Below the pieces are notes generated by a model. The model worked only from the letters and a program-made list of their open reading frames with translations. It was not told where the DNA came from and searched no databases. A stretch of 64,000 bases of DNA. Origin: Streptomyces cyaneogriseus subsp. noncyanogenus. Lineage in GTDB: Bacteria > Actinomycetota > Actinomycetes > Streptomycetales > Streptomycetaceae. The DNA is taken from assembly GCF_000931445.1 (NCBI RefSeq), contig NZ_CP010849.1, positions 2,542,001 through 2,606,000 of the forward strand. Reading direction: 5' to 3'. Made by a program: the position numbers and the translations under genes. Shown piece by piece: positions 8,779-16,196 of this stretch (positions are counted from its first letter, which is position 1; each line of letters starts with the position of its first letter).

Positions 8779-10287
8779 TCAGGCCAGGTCGCGCAGGGCC
8801 TCGCCGAGCGCGGCCACCCCTTCGGCGATGACCCCGGGCGGGGTGGCCGCGTAGCCGAGGACCAGGCCGGGGCGGCCCGCCGTCTGCCGGTGCCAGGACA
8901 GGGGCTGGCACTTCACCCCCCGGGCGAGCGCGGCGGCGGCCAGCTCGGTGTCGGGTATTTCGGGCGGGTAGGTGACCGTCAGGTGCAGACCGGCCGCGGC
9001 GCCGTGCACGACCGCGCCCGGCAGATGCGCGGCGAGGGCGGCGATCATCGCGTCGCGGCGCCGCCGGTGGCGCCCGCGCAGCAGCCGCAGATGCCGCTCC
9101 AGAGCGCCGGATTCCATCAGCCGGGCCAGGACGAGCTGCGGCAGCACGGCGTTGCCCAGGTCGGTGAAGCGCTTGGCCTCGGTCAGCGCCTCCCGGTGGC
9201 GGGGCGGCGGCACCATCCAGCCGATCCGCAGCGCGGGCGCGAGCAGTTTGGAGACGCTGCCCAGGTAGCAGACCCGGTCGGCCAGCAGCGCCCGCAGCGC
9301 GGACACCGGCGGCCGGTCGTAGCGGTGCTCCGCGTCGTAGTCGTCCTCCAGGATCAGTCCGCCCTCCCGCGCCCAGGCCAGCAGCGCGCGGCGGCGCTCA
9401 CCGCTGGTCACGACGCCGGTGGGGAACTGGTGGGCGGGGGTGAGCAGCACCGCGCGGGCGCCGGTGGCCCGCAACGCGTCCACGCGCACACCGGCGTCGT
9501 CGACCGGCACGGGCGGGGTGGCCAGGCCCCCGCTGGCCAGGTGCTGACGGGTCCCCAGCGAACCGGGGTCCTCCACCGCGACCCGGTCGACGCCGTCGGC
9601 CCGCAGCACGGGGTGCAGCAGGGTGAGGGCCTGGGCGGTGCCGGCGACGATCAGCACCTCGTCCGGTTCCACCCGGATGCCCCGGCCGCGGGCCAGCCAG
9701 CCGGCGACGGCCCGGCGCAGCCGGGCATCGCCCCGGGGGTCGCCGTACCCGAGGTGGTCGGCGGACAGCTCGGCGAGCACCGCCCGTTCGGCCCGCAGCC
9801 AGGCCGCGCGGGGGAAGGCGGCGAGGTCGGGGCGGCCCGGGGTGAAGTCCACGCGGGCGGGGGCGGTGCGCAGCGCGTCGAAGACGGCGGCGTCCGGTGT
9901 GCCCGCGAACAGCGGGCCGGGCGCGGCGGGGCGGGCCGGGGACGGGGCGGCGGGCGGCCGGGCGGGCGGGGCGGGCGCCGCGACGACCACCGTGCCGCCG
10001 CGGCGGCGCCCCTGGACGTGCCCCTCCTCGGCGAGCCGCCGGTACGCCTCGGTCACCACCCCGCGCGAGACGCGCAGTTCGGCGGCGAGCACCCGGGTGG
10101 GCGGCAGCCTGCTGCCCACCGCGAGCCGGCCGTCGGCCACCGCCTGCCGCAGCCGCCGGGCCAGCCAGTCGGCCTTGCCCCCGGCGGGCGCGTCCCGGAG
10201 GTCGAGCTGGAGGAAGTCGGAATCCCCGCCCGGATCCGCCGCCGGTCCCTCGTGTGCTGCCGCTTCCCCCTCGTTCACCGCGCCCAT
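8779..10287 (-). CDS. MocR/PdxR-type regulator: GntR wing-helix fused to aminotransferase domain
   Basis: A 502-aa transcription regulator. Residues of about 30-105 form a GntR winged helix (LARRLRQAVADGRLAVGSRLPPTRVLAAELRVSRGVV). A Pro/Ala linker follows, then a fold-type I aminotransferase domain that binds PLP, with the AGTAQALTLL loop, DDYDAEHRY (Asp to the pyridine nitrogen), and SVSKLLAPALRIGW carrying the PLP Lys. The ATG at 10287 gives the usual MocR length of about 470-500; the frame is open further upstream but has no better start. MocR proteins of the PdxR branch control vitamin B6 synthesis, others amino acid or GABA use. No target gene is adjacent, as it sits between the GH35-like gene and a terminator. 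Confidence 0.88.
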   Translation of the reverse strand: MGAVNEGEAAAHEGPAADPGGDSDFLQLDLRDAPAGGKADWLARRLRQAVADGRLAVGSRLPPTRVLAAELRVSRGVVTEAYRRLAEEGHVQGRRRGGTVVVAAPAPPARPPAAPSPARPAAPGPLFAGTPDAAVFDALRTAPARVDFTPGRPDLAAFPRAAWLRAERAVLAELSADHLGYGDPRGDARLRRAVAGWLARGRGIRVEPDEVLIVAGTAQALTLLHPVLRADGVDRVAVEDPGSLGTRQHLASGGLATPPVPVDDAGVRVDALRATGARAVLLTPAHQFPTGVVTSGERRRALLAWAREGGLILEDDYDAEHRYDRPPVSALRALLADRVCYLGSVSKLLAPALRIGWMVPPPRHREALTEAKRFTDLGNAVLPQLVLARLMESGALERHLRLLRGRHRRRRDAMIAALAAHLPGAVVHGAAAGLHLTVTYPPEIPDTELAAAALARGVKCQPLSWHRQTAGRPGLVLGYAATPPGVIAEGVAALGEALRDLA

Positions 10288-10356
10288 GGTGCCATCGCGG
10301 CCGGGTGCCCGTGCGCCGCGGTGAGCGCGGACGGGCGACCGGTGGGGGTGAAAAAA

Positions 10357-10388
10357 GAGCGGCCCCCGGGGTGAATCGGGGACCGCTC
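10357..10388 (-). terminator. Rho-independent terminator for the rodlin-like gene
   Basis: On the minus strand a GAGCGGTCCCCG / CGGGGGCCGCTC hairpin with one mismatch is followed by six T residues. Such a U-run is unusual in this genome. It lies about 75 nt after the stop of the small secreted protein gene and isolates it from the MocR gene downstream. Confidence 0.8.
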
Positions 10389-10464
10389 GTGATGCAACGC
10401 GACGAATCACGCTGTTCCGTGCCCGGGAAAGCGGCCGGGGGGCGACGGCTCTCCCGGTCGGAAA

Positions 10465-10758
10465 TCAGCGGTAGTCGGCCTTCTTGAGGAAGAGGTTGGC
10501 CTCGGAGACCTTGTCGGACTCGTCGACGATGGTGACCTCGCTCTTCTTCTCCTCCTTGACGTTCTCGGAGCAGTCGATGTTGTTGTTCGCCGACGACAGG
10601 ATCGGGATGTCGATGACCTCGACGGTGTCGCAGCTGAGGAGCTGCTCGTCGTTGTCGAACTTCGCCGTGTCGTTGTCGGCGGCGGAAGCCGAGCCGGCCA
10701 CGCCACCGGCCAGGGCCAGCGCGGCGAAGGTGCAGGCGAGCGCCTTCTTGATAGCCAT
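10465..10758 (-). CDS. Small secreted rodlin-like protein A
   Basis: A 97-aa exported protein. The signal peptide AIKKALACTFAALALAGGVA ends near ASA. The mature part of about 70 residues is acidic and contains LLSC, then EVIDIPILSSANNN, then IDCSENV: two Cys separated by 19 residues around a hydrophobic beta-prone core. The ILSS..N..C.EN pattern resembles the C-terminal part of Streptomyces rodlins as I remember it, so an amyloid-like role in the aerial-hypha surface layer is plausible. An AGGAG element precedes the ATG. It is divergent from two paralogues at 11326 and 11766. A secreted protein of unknown function is the safe reading. Confidence 0.75.
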   Translation of the reverse strand: MAIKKALACTFAALALAGGVAGSASAADNDTAKFDNDEQLLSCDTVEVIDIPILSSANNNIDCSENVKEEKKSEVTIVDESDKVSEANLFLKKADYR

Positions 10759-10796
10759 GTGTGGAGTCTCCTCTTGACTGGGGTTGTTTCGAATGT
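10759..10796 (-). promoter_or_regulatory. Conserved 5' leader of rodlin-like gene A
   Basis: Reading toward the gene, ACATTCGAA is followed by an A/C-rich run, CAAGAGGAGAC and CCACACATGGC. With one indel and a few substitutions it matches the leader at 11727-11765. It includes the ribosome binding site. Confidence 0.5.
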
Positions 10797-11325
10797 CGAG
10801 GGCAAAAGCTCGTCGAGAGCATCATGCATTCGACAGTGACGCCGTGGCCAGTTGGACACAGCCTGTTTCGACTGCGCTCCCGGCGTGGCTATTCATGCAA
10901 CGGAATCCCTACCCCGGGGGTGTTGCTCCGACAGGGTGAAACCACGTCATCGGCATCGGATCCGGGGGGCGGCGGCCCGGCTTCTTGGTGCTTTTGAGGG
11001 AACCTCGGCGGCGGACTCGCGACACACGGAAGCGTGGCGTCGGAGCACCCGCGGACCGAACGTCTGATCAGCCAAAACACCGGATCGGGAAGCCAGTTGA
11101 CCCACCCGTTCGACGCACGGTCCGAGTGCTTCGGGATTCCGTGTGCGGGTCCATTCGGCGCACTATGATGCGACCGCAGTAAGACGGGATCAACGTAAAC
11201 CTCTTGTCATACTGCCGACCTGAGGTGGATGCGACACGCCGGCCGCCGCGCTCCCCGTGTGCGATCCCGCTTCGCCCGTCACGGACGCCCATGTCCGCGA
11301 ACCGAACTCCCAGACAGGACCGAAT
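10797..11325. other. Intergenic region between divergent rodlin-like genes
   Basis: About 530 bp with no convincing coding frame. It must hold the promoters of genes A and B. I see no clear -35/-10 pair on either side. The region is less GC-rich than its surroundings in places (for example 11165-11215). A developmental sigma factor recognition site would fit but cannot be assigned by eye. Confidence 0.6.
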
Positions 11326-11574
11326 GTGACGTCGAGAGCCCGCCTCGCCTTCCTCTCGCTGTGCGCGGTTCCCTTGGCAGCTCTGCACAGCGGAACCGCC
11401 CAGGCGCACGAAGAGGAAGAGCAGTACGCCGAGTACTACGTGAACAACACCCAAATCCTCTCGTGCCTGAACATCCAGGTACTCAATGTGCCGATCGCGT
11501 CCGTCTCGCAGACCAGCATCGACTGCTCTAAAAATTACAAGAAGCAAGAAGCAACGACGGTGACGGACATGTAG
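11326..11574 (+). CDS. Small secreted rodlin-like protein B (divergent paralogue)
   Basis: An 82-aa exported protein. The GTG at 11326 has AGGA 7 nt upstream and opens a signal peptide (TSRARLAFLSLCAVPLAALH) ending near AQA. The mature segment has a Glu-rich start (HEEEEQY) and the core ILSCLNIQVLNVPIASVSQT followed by SIDC: the same Cys-x19-Cys spacing as proteins A and C. It then ends early with a Lys-rich tail. Codon use is poorer than its neighbours (AAA, AAT, ATT, CTA in the last 25 codons), which suggests weak expression or relaxed selection. It is the most diverged of the three paralogues. Confidence 0.7.
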   Translation: MTSRARLAFLSLCAVPLAALHSGTAQAHEEEEQYAEYYVNNTQILSCLNIQVLNVPIASVSQTSIDCSKNYKKQEATTVTDM

Positions 11575-11726
11575 GGAGTTCATCCCTATGGAGCAACACC
11601 GGCCGAACTCCGGTCTCGTTGCATGAGTAGTCGCGCCGACAATCGCGGTTGAGAATGAATCGTCAGCCGCAACCGCGTGGCCACCCCGAGCGCGGGTGTT
11701 GTCTCCCAGCGGGATACGCCTGCCTT

Positions 11727-11765
11727 ACATTCGAATACACCCCCACTCAAGAGGAGACCCCACAC
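11727..11765 (+). promoter_or_regulatory. Conserved 5' leader of rodlin-like gene C
   Basis: ACATTCGAATACACCCCCAC is followed by TCAAGAGGAGACCCCACAC directly before the ATG. It is nearly the same as the leader of gene A on the opposite strand, 0.9 kb away. Confidence 0.5.
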
Positions 11766-12068
11766 ATGGCTCTCAAGAAGGCCCTCGCCTGCACCTTCAC
11801 CGCGCTGGCCCTCTCGGGCAGCGCCGCCGGCGCGGCCGTCGCCGCCGACGACGACCAGGCGAAGTTCTCGAACGACGCCCAGATCCTCAGCTGCGACACC
11901 ATCGAGGTCATCGACATCCCGATCCTGTCGTCGGCGAACAACAACATCGACTGCTCCGAGAACGTCAAGGAGGTCGAGAAGACGAACATCACCGTCGTGG
12001 ACGACTCCGACCAGCGGTCGCAGGCCAACCTCTTCGTCAAGGCGAAGAAGCACCACGACTACCGCTGA
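11766..12068 (+). CDS. Small secreted rodlin-like protein C
   Basis: A 100-aa exported protein and close paralogue of protein A. The signal peptide ALKKALACTFTALALSGSAA ends near VAA. The mature part is acidic at first (DDDQAKF), then ILSC, EVIDIPILSSANNN and IDCSENV, and ends in a His/Lys-rich tail. Most of the core is identical to protein A, while the tails differ (KADYR against KKHHDYR). GAGGAG precedes the ATG. It may be transcribed with gene B (191-bp gap) or from its own promoter. A strong hairpin follows. The sequence suggests disulphide-linked, self-assembling surface proteins, an inference that rests on resemblance to rodlins. Confidence 0.75.
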   Translation: MALKKALACTFTALALSGSAAGAAVAADDDQAKFSNDAQILSCDTIEVIDIPILSSANNNIDCSENVKEVEKTNITVVDDSDQRSQANLFVKAKKHHDYR

Positions 12069-12155
12069 CCCGGTTCTCGGGGAAGCCCTCCTCACCAGCA
12101 GTCATGTGGACCCCGGCCCCTCGCCGCTCTGTGGTGAGCGGCCGCCGCGGTCCGA

Positions 12156-12182
12156 GCGGCCCCGGCCTCGTGCCGGGGCCGC
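12156..12182. terminator. Bidirectional terminator downstream of rodlin-like gene C
   Basis: A perfect 11-bp stem GCGGCCCCGGC / GCCGGGGCCGC with a 5-nt loop is followed by TTCCCGTTTC. It lies between convergent gene C and the B3/B4-domain gene. Confidence 0.75.
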
Positions 12183-12190
12183 TTCCCGTT

Positions 12191-12901
12191 TCACCGCTCG
12201 CCGAAGACGAACTCGGCAGCGGCCGCGGTGAGGACGGCTGTGCGCGTACCGGCCCCCCAGTGCGCGGCCAGCTCCCCCGCGAGCGTCCTCAGCAGTTCCG
12301 GCATCACCGCCGCGCCGCCCTCGTGCAGGGCCTCCGCCACCACGAGGACGCGGCCGGTGTGCGGGCCGACCGCCGAGTGGCCGCTCTGCCGGTGGGTCCA
12401 GCGGCGGGCGTGCGCTCGTCCGGCGCAGTCGGCGAAGGTGATTTCTCCGGGCGCGGGGTGTTCGGTGCCGCCGCCGAAGGCGGTGTAGTGCTCGTCGCCG
12501 CGGGCGGGCCGGACCTCCAGCACGGGGCCCGTGACGCGGTCGGCGTCCAGGGCCGCGACCGGAACGGCGTAAGCGGCCGAGACCGCGTTGCACAGGTCCA
12601 CCACCGGATGGATCCGCGGCAGCGTCCCTTCCTTGCGCAGCCGCCGCAGCAGTGATTCCGCGGCGCACCGGTACCGCGTCGGCTTGAGGCCCATGCCGGA
12701 GAACGCCCGCCGCCAGGCGAGGACTTCGGGGAACTCGCTCTCGGTGGCCTGCGCCAGCCGGGCCAGGGCGCGGGCGGTGTACCCGGTGGTGTCCGGGCCG
12801 GGACCGAGGGGGGCGCCGACACCGGTGGCGTACAGGGCGCCGGCGGTGAGCCGGGGGTGGGCGGACCAGAGGGCGTCCGTATGGCGGAAGATCATCGTCA
12901 T
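12191..12901 (-). CDS. B3/B4 tRNA-binding-domain protein (PheRS beta-like editing domain)
   Basis: A 236-aa soluble protein resembling the stand-alone B3/B4 domains related to the editing domain of phenylalanyl-tRNA synthetase beta. Landmarks are GMGLKPTRYRCAAESLLRRL, LPRIHPVVDLCNAVS and a DADRVTGPVLEVR segment, all typical of this family. The ATG at 12901 overlaps the stop of the LysE exporter gene by 4 bp, so the two are co-transcribed. Stand-alone members may hydrolyse mischarged tRNAs or bind free amino acids. Pairing with an amino-acid exporter suggests joint handling of a toxic or excess amino acid, which is inference from context. Confidence 0.8.
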   Translation of the reverse strand: MTMIFRHTDALWSAHPRLTAGALYATGVGAPLGPGPDTTGYTARALARLAQATESEFPEVLAWRRAFSGMGLKPTRYRCAAESLLRRLRKEGTLPRIHPVVDLCNAVSAAYAVPVAALDADRVTGPVLEVRPARGDEHYTAFGGGTEHPAPGEITFADCAGRAHARRWTHRQSGHSAVGPHTGRVLVVAEALHEGGAAVMPELLRTLAGELAAHWGAGTRTAVLTAAAAEFVFGER

Positions 12902-13503
12902 GCCACCGCCAGCCGCACGCTCAGGACGACGAAGCAGACGGCGAACGCCCGGCGCAGCCCCGTCGCCACCCCCGGCCGGGCCGCCAGCCGGTCCCGTACG
13001 GCGGCGGCGCACAGGGCGTAGGCGGTGAAGACGACGAGCGTCAGCGCCATGAAGACGGCGCCGAGCCGGAGCATCGCGGCGACGGAGCCGGACGCGCCGG
13101 CCGGGACGAACTGCGGCAGGAACGCGACGAAGAACAGGGTGGGCTTGGGGTTGAGCAGATTGACCAGCACCGCGGAGACGATCACACGGACCGCCGGCCG
13201 CGGCTCCGCCCCGCCCCGCACCACCAGGGCGTCCTCGTCCCGCAGGGTCGCCCACGCCATGTACAGCAGGTAGCCGGCGCCGAGGTACTTCACGGCCTCG
13301 TAGGCGAGGGTGCCGGTGTGCAGCAGGGCGGCCAGGCCGCTGATGGTCGCCACGAGGTGCGGTACGGCGCCGAGGGTGCAGCCGAACGCGGCGGCCACGC
13401 CCGCCCGGCGGCCGTGCGAGAGGGCCGCGGCGAGCGTGTAGAGCACGCCGGTGCCGGGGGTGACCACCACGACCAGGGTGGCCAGCAGGAAAGCGATGTC
13501 CAA
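12898..13503 (-). CDS. LysE/RhtB-family amino-acid exporter
   Basis: A 201-aa inner-membrane exporter with about six hydrophobic segments. The TTG at 13503 was preferred because GGAG lies just upstream and the protein then begins directly with DIAFLLATLVVVVTPGTGVLY, the usual N-terminus and length for the family; an in-frame GTG/ATG start near 13593 would add 30 non-conserved residues. The VTPGTG motif in TM1 and the LLNPKPTLFFVAFLPQFV segment are family signatures. It is likely an exporter of amino acids or homoserine-lactone-like compounds by proton antiport. The B3/B4-domain gene overlaps its 3' end. Confidence 0.85.
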   Translation of the reverse strand: MDIAFLLATLVVVVTPGTGVLYTLAAALSHGRRAGVAAAFGCTLGAVPHLVATISGLAALLHTGTLAYEAVKYLGAGYLLYMAWATLRDEDALVVRGGAEPRPAVRVIVSAVLVNLLNPKPTLFFVAFLPQFVPAGASGSVAAMLRLGAVFMALTLVVFTAYALCAAAVRDRLAARPGVATGLRRAFAVCFVVLSVRLAVA

Positions 13504-13629
13504 GGGGATCTCCGCAAGGTCGGTGATCCCCTCACCCTGCTGCGGCCATGGCCCGGCGGACAGAGCCAAAGCGGGCGGGATCGGGTGGGCCATAACCCAC
13601 CGGGCCCTTACCGCTCGGCCGTGTCCGCC

Positions 13630-13649
13630 GGGCCGGTTCCCGCCGGCCC
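13630..13649 (-). terminator. Possible terminator of the arabinose operon
   Basis: GGGCCGG / CCGGCCC hairpin with a 6-nt loop, with a second small GC hairpin at 13653-13666. Both lie just after the GH51 stop on the minus strand. Confidence 0.45.
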
Positions 13650-13672
13650 TCGCCCCGGCGGCGGGGCCGCGG

Positions 13673-15181
13673 TCACGCCAGCCGGATGACGTTCCAGGAC
13701 AGCGGCTCCAGGACGGCGGTGAGCCGGCCGTCCCGCACCTCGGTGCCCGCCACCGGGTGCGGCACGACCCGCTCCGGGTCGGTCAGCGTGTTGCGGGCGT
13801 CGGGGTCGGCGTCCGCGAGGGCGCTGTGCTCCACGACCCGGGTCAGGTCCAGTCCGTTGAGGGCCACCTCCAGCGGCAGGGCCTCGGTGCGGTCCCGGTT
13901 GACGGCGAAGACGGTGACCGTGCCGTCCTCGGCGCGGACGGCGGTGGCGTGCAGCAGGTCCGCCTCTCCGTACTTCTTCGTCTCGTACGTCGGCGAGTCC
14001 ACCCGGACGTCGAGGACCTCGCCGCGGCCGTACCGGGACGCCTGGGCGAAGGGGAAGAACGTGGTCTGCCGCCAGGCCGGGCCGCCGGGCTCGGTCATGA
14101 TCGGGGCGATCACGTTCACGAGCTGCGCCAGGCAGGCCACCGTCACCCGGTCCGCGTGCCGGAGCAGGGCGATGAGGAGGGAGCCGAAGACGACGGCGTC
14201 GGTGACGCTGTAGTTGTCCTCCAGCAGCCGCGGCGCCTCGGGCCAGTCCAGGGCGCTGACCTCGGCGTCGGTCTTCGACAGGTACCAGACGTTCCACTCG
14301 TCGAAGGAGAGGTTGATCTTCTTCTTGGACTTCAGGCGGGCACCGATGTGGTCGCAGGTGGCGACGACGTTCTCGATGAAGGACTCCATGTCCACGGCGG
14401 AGGCGAGGAAGGAGTCGACGTCGCCGTCGAGCGGCTCGTAGTAGGCGTGCAGGGAGATGTAGTCGACGAGGTCGTACGTCTCCTTCAGGACCGTCGCCTC
14501 CCACTCGGCGAAGGTCTCCATGGACTGGCCGGAGGAGCCGCAGGCGACGAGTTCGAGGCCCGGGTCTATCTGGCGCATGGCGCGGGCGGTCTCGGCGGCG
14601 AGCCGGCCGTACTCCTCGGCGGTCTTGTGCCCGGTCTGCCAGGGGCCGTCCATCTCGTTGCCCAGGCACCACAGGCGGATGCCGAACGGGTCCTTGTCGC
14701 CGTGCTCGACGCGCAGGTCCGACAGGGCCGTCCCGGAGGGGTGGTTGGCGTACTCCTGGAGTTCGAGGGCCTCGGCGACGCCGCGGGTGCCGAGGTTGAC
14801 CGCCATCATCGGCTCCGCCTGGGGGCCGATCTTCTTCAGGAAGGCGATGTACTCGGACAGGCCGAAGCGGTTGGTCTCGGTGGAGCGCCAGGCCAGGTCG
14901 AGGCGGCGGGGGCGCTGGTCGACCGGGCCGACGGAGTCCTCCCACTTGTAGCCGGAGACGAAGTTGCCGCCGGGGTAGCGGATGGCGGTGACGCCGAGTT
15001 CGCGGACCAGCTCCAGGACGTCGGTGCGCAGGCCGTCGGCGTCGGCGGCGGGGTGGCCGGGCTCGTAGATGCCGGTGTAGACGCAGCGGCCGAGGTGCTC
15101 CACGAAGGAGCCGAAGAGGCGGGGGTTGACCTCGGCGACGGTGAAGGCGGGGTCGAGAGTGAAGCGGGCGGGGCGGGACAT
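13673..15181 (-). CDS. abfA: Intracellular GH51 alpha-L-arabinofuranosidase
   Basis: A 502-aa cytoplasmic enzyme that removes terminal alpha-L-arabinofuranosyl residues from short oligosaccharides. It has no signal peptide. GH51 landmarks are FGSFVEHLGRCVYTGIYEPG, IRYPGGNFVSGY, CLGNEMDGPWQ with the acid/base Glu at residue 176, and LSFDEWNVWY with the nucleophile Glu at residue 295. These positions closely match E175 and E294 of the characterised Geobacillus AbfT6 enzyme. It is the last gene of a five-gene operon (binding protein, two permeases, GH43, GH51), so imported arabino-oligosaccharides are finished inside the cell. The gap to the GH43 gene is 24 bp. Confidence 0.93.
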   Translation of the reverse strand: MSRPARFTLDPAFTVAEVNPRLFGSFVEHLGRCVYTGIYEPGHPAADADGLRTDVLELVRELGVTAIRYPGGNFVSGYKWEDSVGPVDQRPRRLDLAWRSTETNRFGLSEYIAFLKKIGPQAEPMMAVNLGTRGVAEALELQEYANHPSGTALSDLRVEHGDKDPFGIRLWCLGNEMDGPWQTGHKTAEEYGRLAAETARAMRQIDPGLELVACGSSGQSMETFAEWEATVLKETYDLVDYISLHAYYEPLDGDVDSFLASAVDMESFIENVVATCDHIGARLKSKKKINLSFDEWNVWYLSKTDAEVSALDWPEAPRLLEDNYSVTDAVVFGSLLIALLRHADRVTVACLAQLVNVIAPIMTEPGGPAWRQTTFFPFAQASRYGRGEVLDVRVDSPTYETKKYGEADLLHATAVRAEDGTVTVFAVNRDRTEALPLEVALNGLDLTRVVEHSALADADPDARNTLTDPERVVPHPVAGTEVRDGRLTAVLEPLSWNVIRLA

Positions 15182-15205
15182 GGGGTCCTTTCGGGTGTGC
15201 GGGGG

Positions 15206-16174
15206 TCAGCGGACGGCGGGCCAGCCGTCACGGCCCCAGGTCAGCGAGTTGAGGCCGAGCTTGGGCGTGCCGCCGTCCTCGGCGTCGTAGTAGTGGTAGG
15301 CGAGCCGGTCTTGGCCCTTGTCGCGGAAGACCGACTGGCCGCCGGTGCCGATGTACCGGCCGTGGCCGGCGAGGAGCAGGTCGCCGCCGCCTTCGAGCAT
15401 CGGCGTGCCGGTGGAGTCGGTGTAGGGGCCGGTCACCGACGTCGACCTGCCGACCTTGATCTTGTACGTGGAGTTCACGCCGGAGCAGCAGGCGTCGTAG
15501 GACGCGAACAGGTAGTAGTAGCGGCCGTGCTTGACGACGGCCGGGCCCTCGACGGCGTACGGCTCGTCCGGGCGGGTGGCCAGGTGGTGGACGGGGGCGC
15601 CGTCGGCCGCCTTGCCCGTGCGCGGGTCCAGCTCGACCATGCGGATGCCCGTCCAGTACGAGCCGAAGGCCATCCACAGCCTGCCGTCCGCCTCGATCAG
15701 GGCGGGGTCGATGGCGTTGTAGGGGTCGGTCGTCTCGGAGCCGAAGACCTTGCCGTGGTCGGTCCAGGTGCCGGGCAGGCCCGAGCGGGAGGTGGCCACG
15801 CCGATCGCGGAGTGGTTGGTGCCCCAGGAGGAGACGGCGTAGTACAGCCAGTACCGGCCGTCCCGGTAGGAGATGTCGGGGGCCCAGGGGTCGCCGGTGT
15901 CGTTGTACTCGTACCACCAGGCGGGCGGCTTCGCGAAGGCGTTGCCCGCGTCGTCCCAGTGCCGGGTGTCCGCGGAGAGGCGGGCGCCGATCACGCCGCC
16001 CGTCGAGTAGGCGACGTACTGGCCGGACTTCAGGCGGATGACCGTCGGGTCGTGGATGATCTGCTGCCCGCTGACCGGCTGGGGGTCGGGGTGGGCGGTG
16101 TCCGCCCGGGCCGTGGCCGGCAGCAGGGCGAGGACGGCCGTGGCGAGGACGGCGGCGGTCTTGGTGCGCTTCAT
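15206..16174 (-). CDS. Secreted GH43 arabinanase, paralogue of 3473-4468
   Basis: A 322-aa secreted GH43 enzyme. The ATG at 16174 (KRTKTAAVLATAVLALLPAT, signal ending near ARA) has GAGGAG upstream; the longer frame lacks such a site. The catalytic acids are in IIHDPTVIR, NAIDPALIE and VEGPAVVK. YYYLFASYDACCSG and the C-terminal LGLNSLTWGRDGWP mirror the paralogue at 3473-4468. It is embedded between the ABC permease and GH51 genes and probably releases arabino-oligosaccharides outside that the ABC importer then carries in. The two paralogues sit in different operons that share the same operator motif. Confidence 0.88.
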   Translation of the reverse strand: MKRTKTAAVLATAVLALLPATARADTAHPDPQPVSGQQIIHDPTVIRLKSGQYVAYSTGGVIGARLSADTRHWDDAGNAFAKPPAWWYEYNDTGDPWAPDISYRDGRYWLYYAVSSWGTNHSAIGVATSRSGLPGTWTDHGKVFGSETTDPYNAIDPALIEADGRLWMAFGSYWTGIRMVELDPRTGKAADGAPVHHLATRPDEPYAVEGPAVVKHGRYYYLFASYDACCSGVNSTYKIKVGRSTSVTGPYTDSTGTPMLEGGGDLLLAGHGRYIGTGGQSVFRDKGQDRLAYHYYDAEDGGTPKLGLNSLTWGRDGWPAVR

Positions 16175-16196
16175 GCGGGGTTCTCCTCGGACCGGG

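Noticed and set aside
10783..10800. TTTCGAATGTCGAG near the rodlin-like gene as a fourth IclR operator
   Set aside because: Arms and spacing do not fit the 16-bp palindrome, and the segment belongs to the leader conserved between the two rodlin-like genes.
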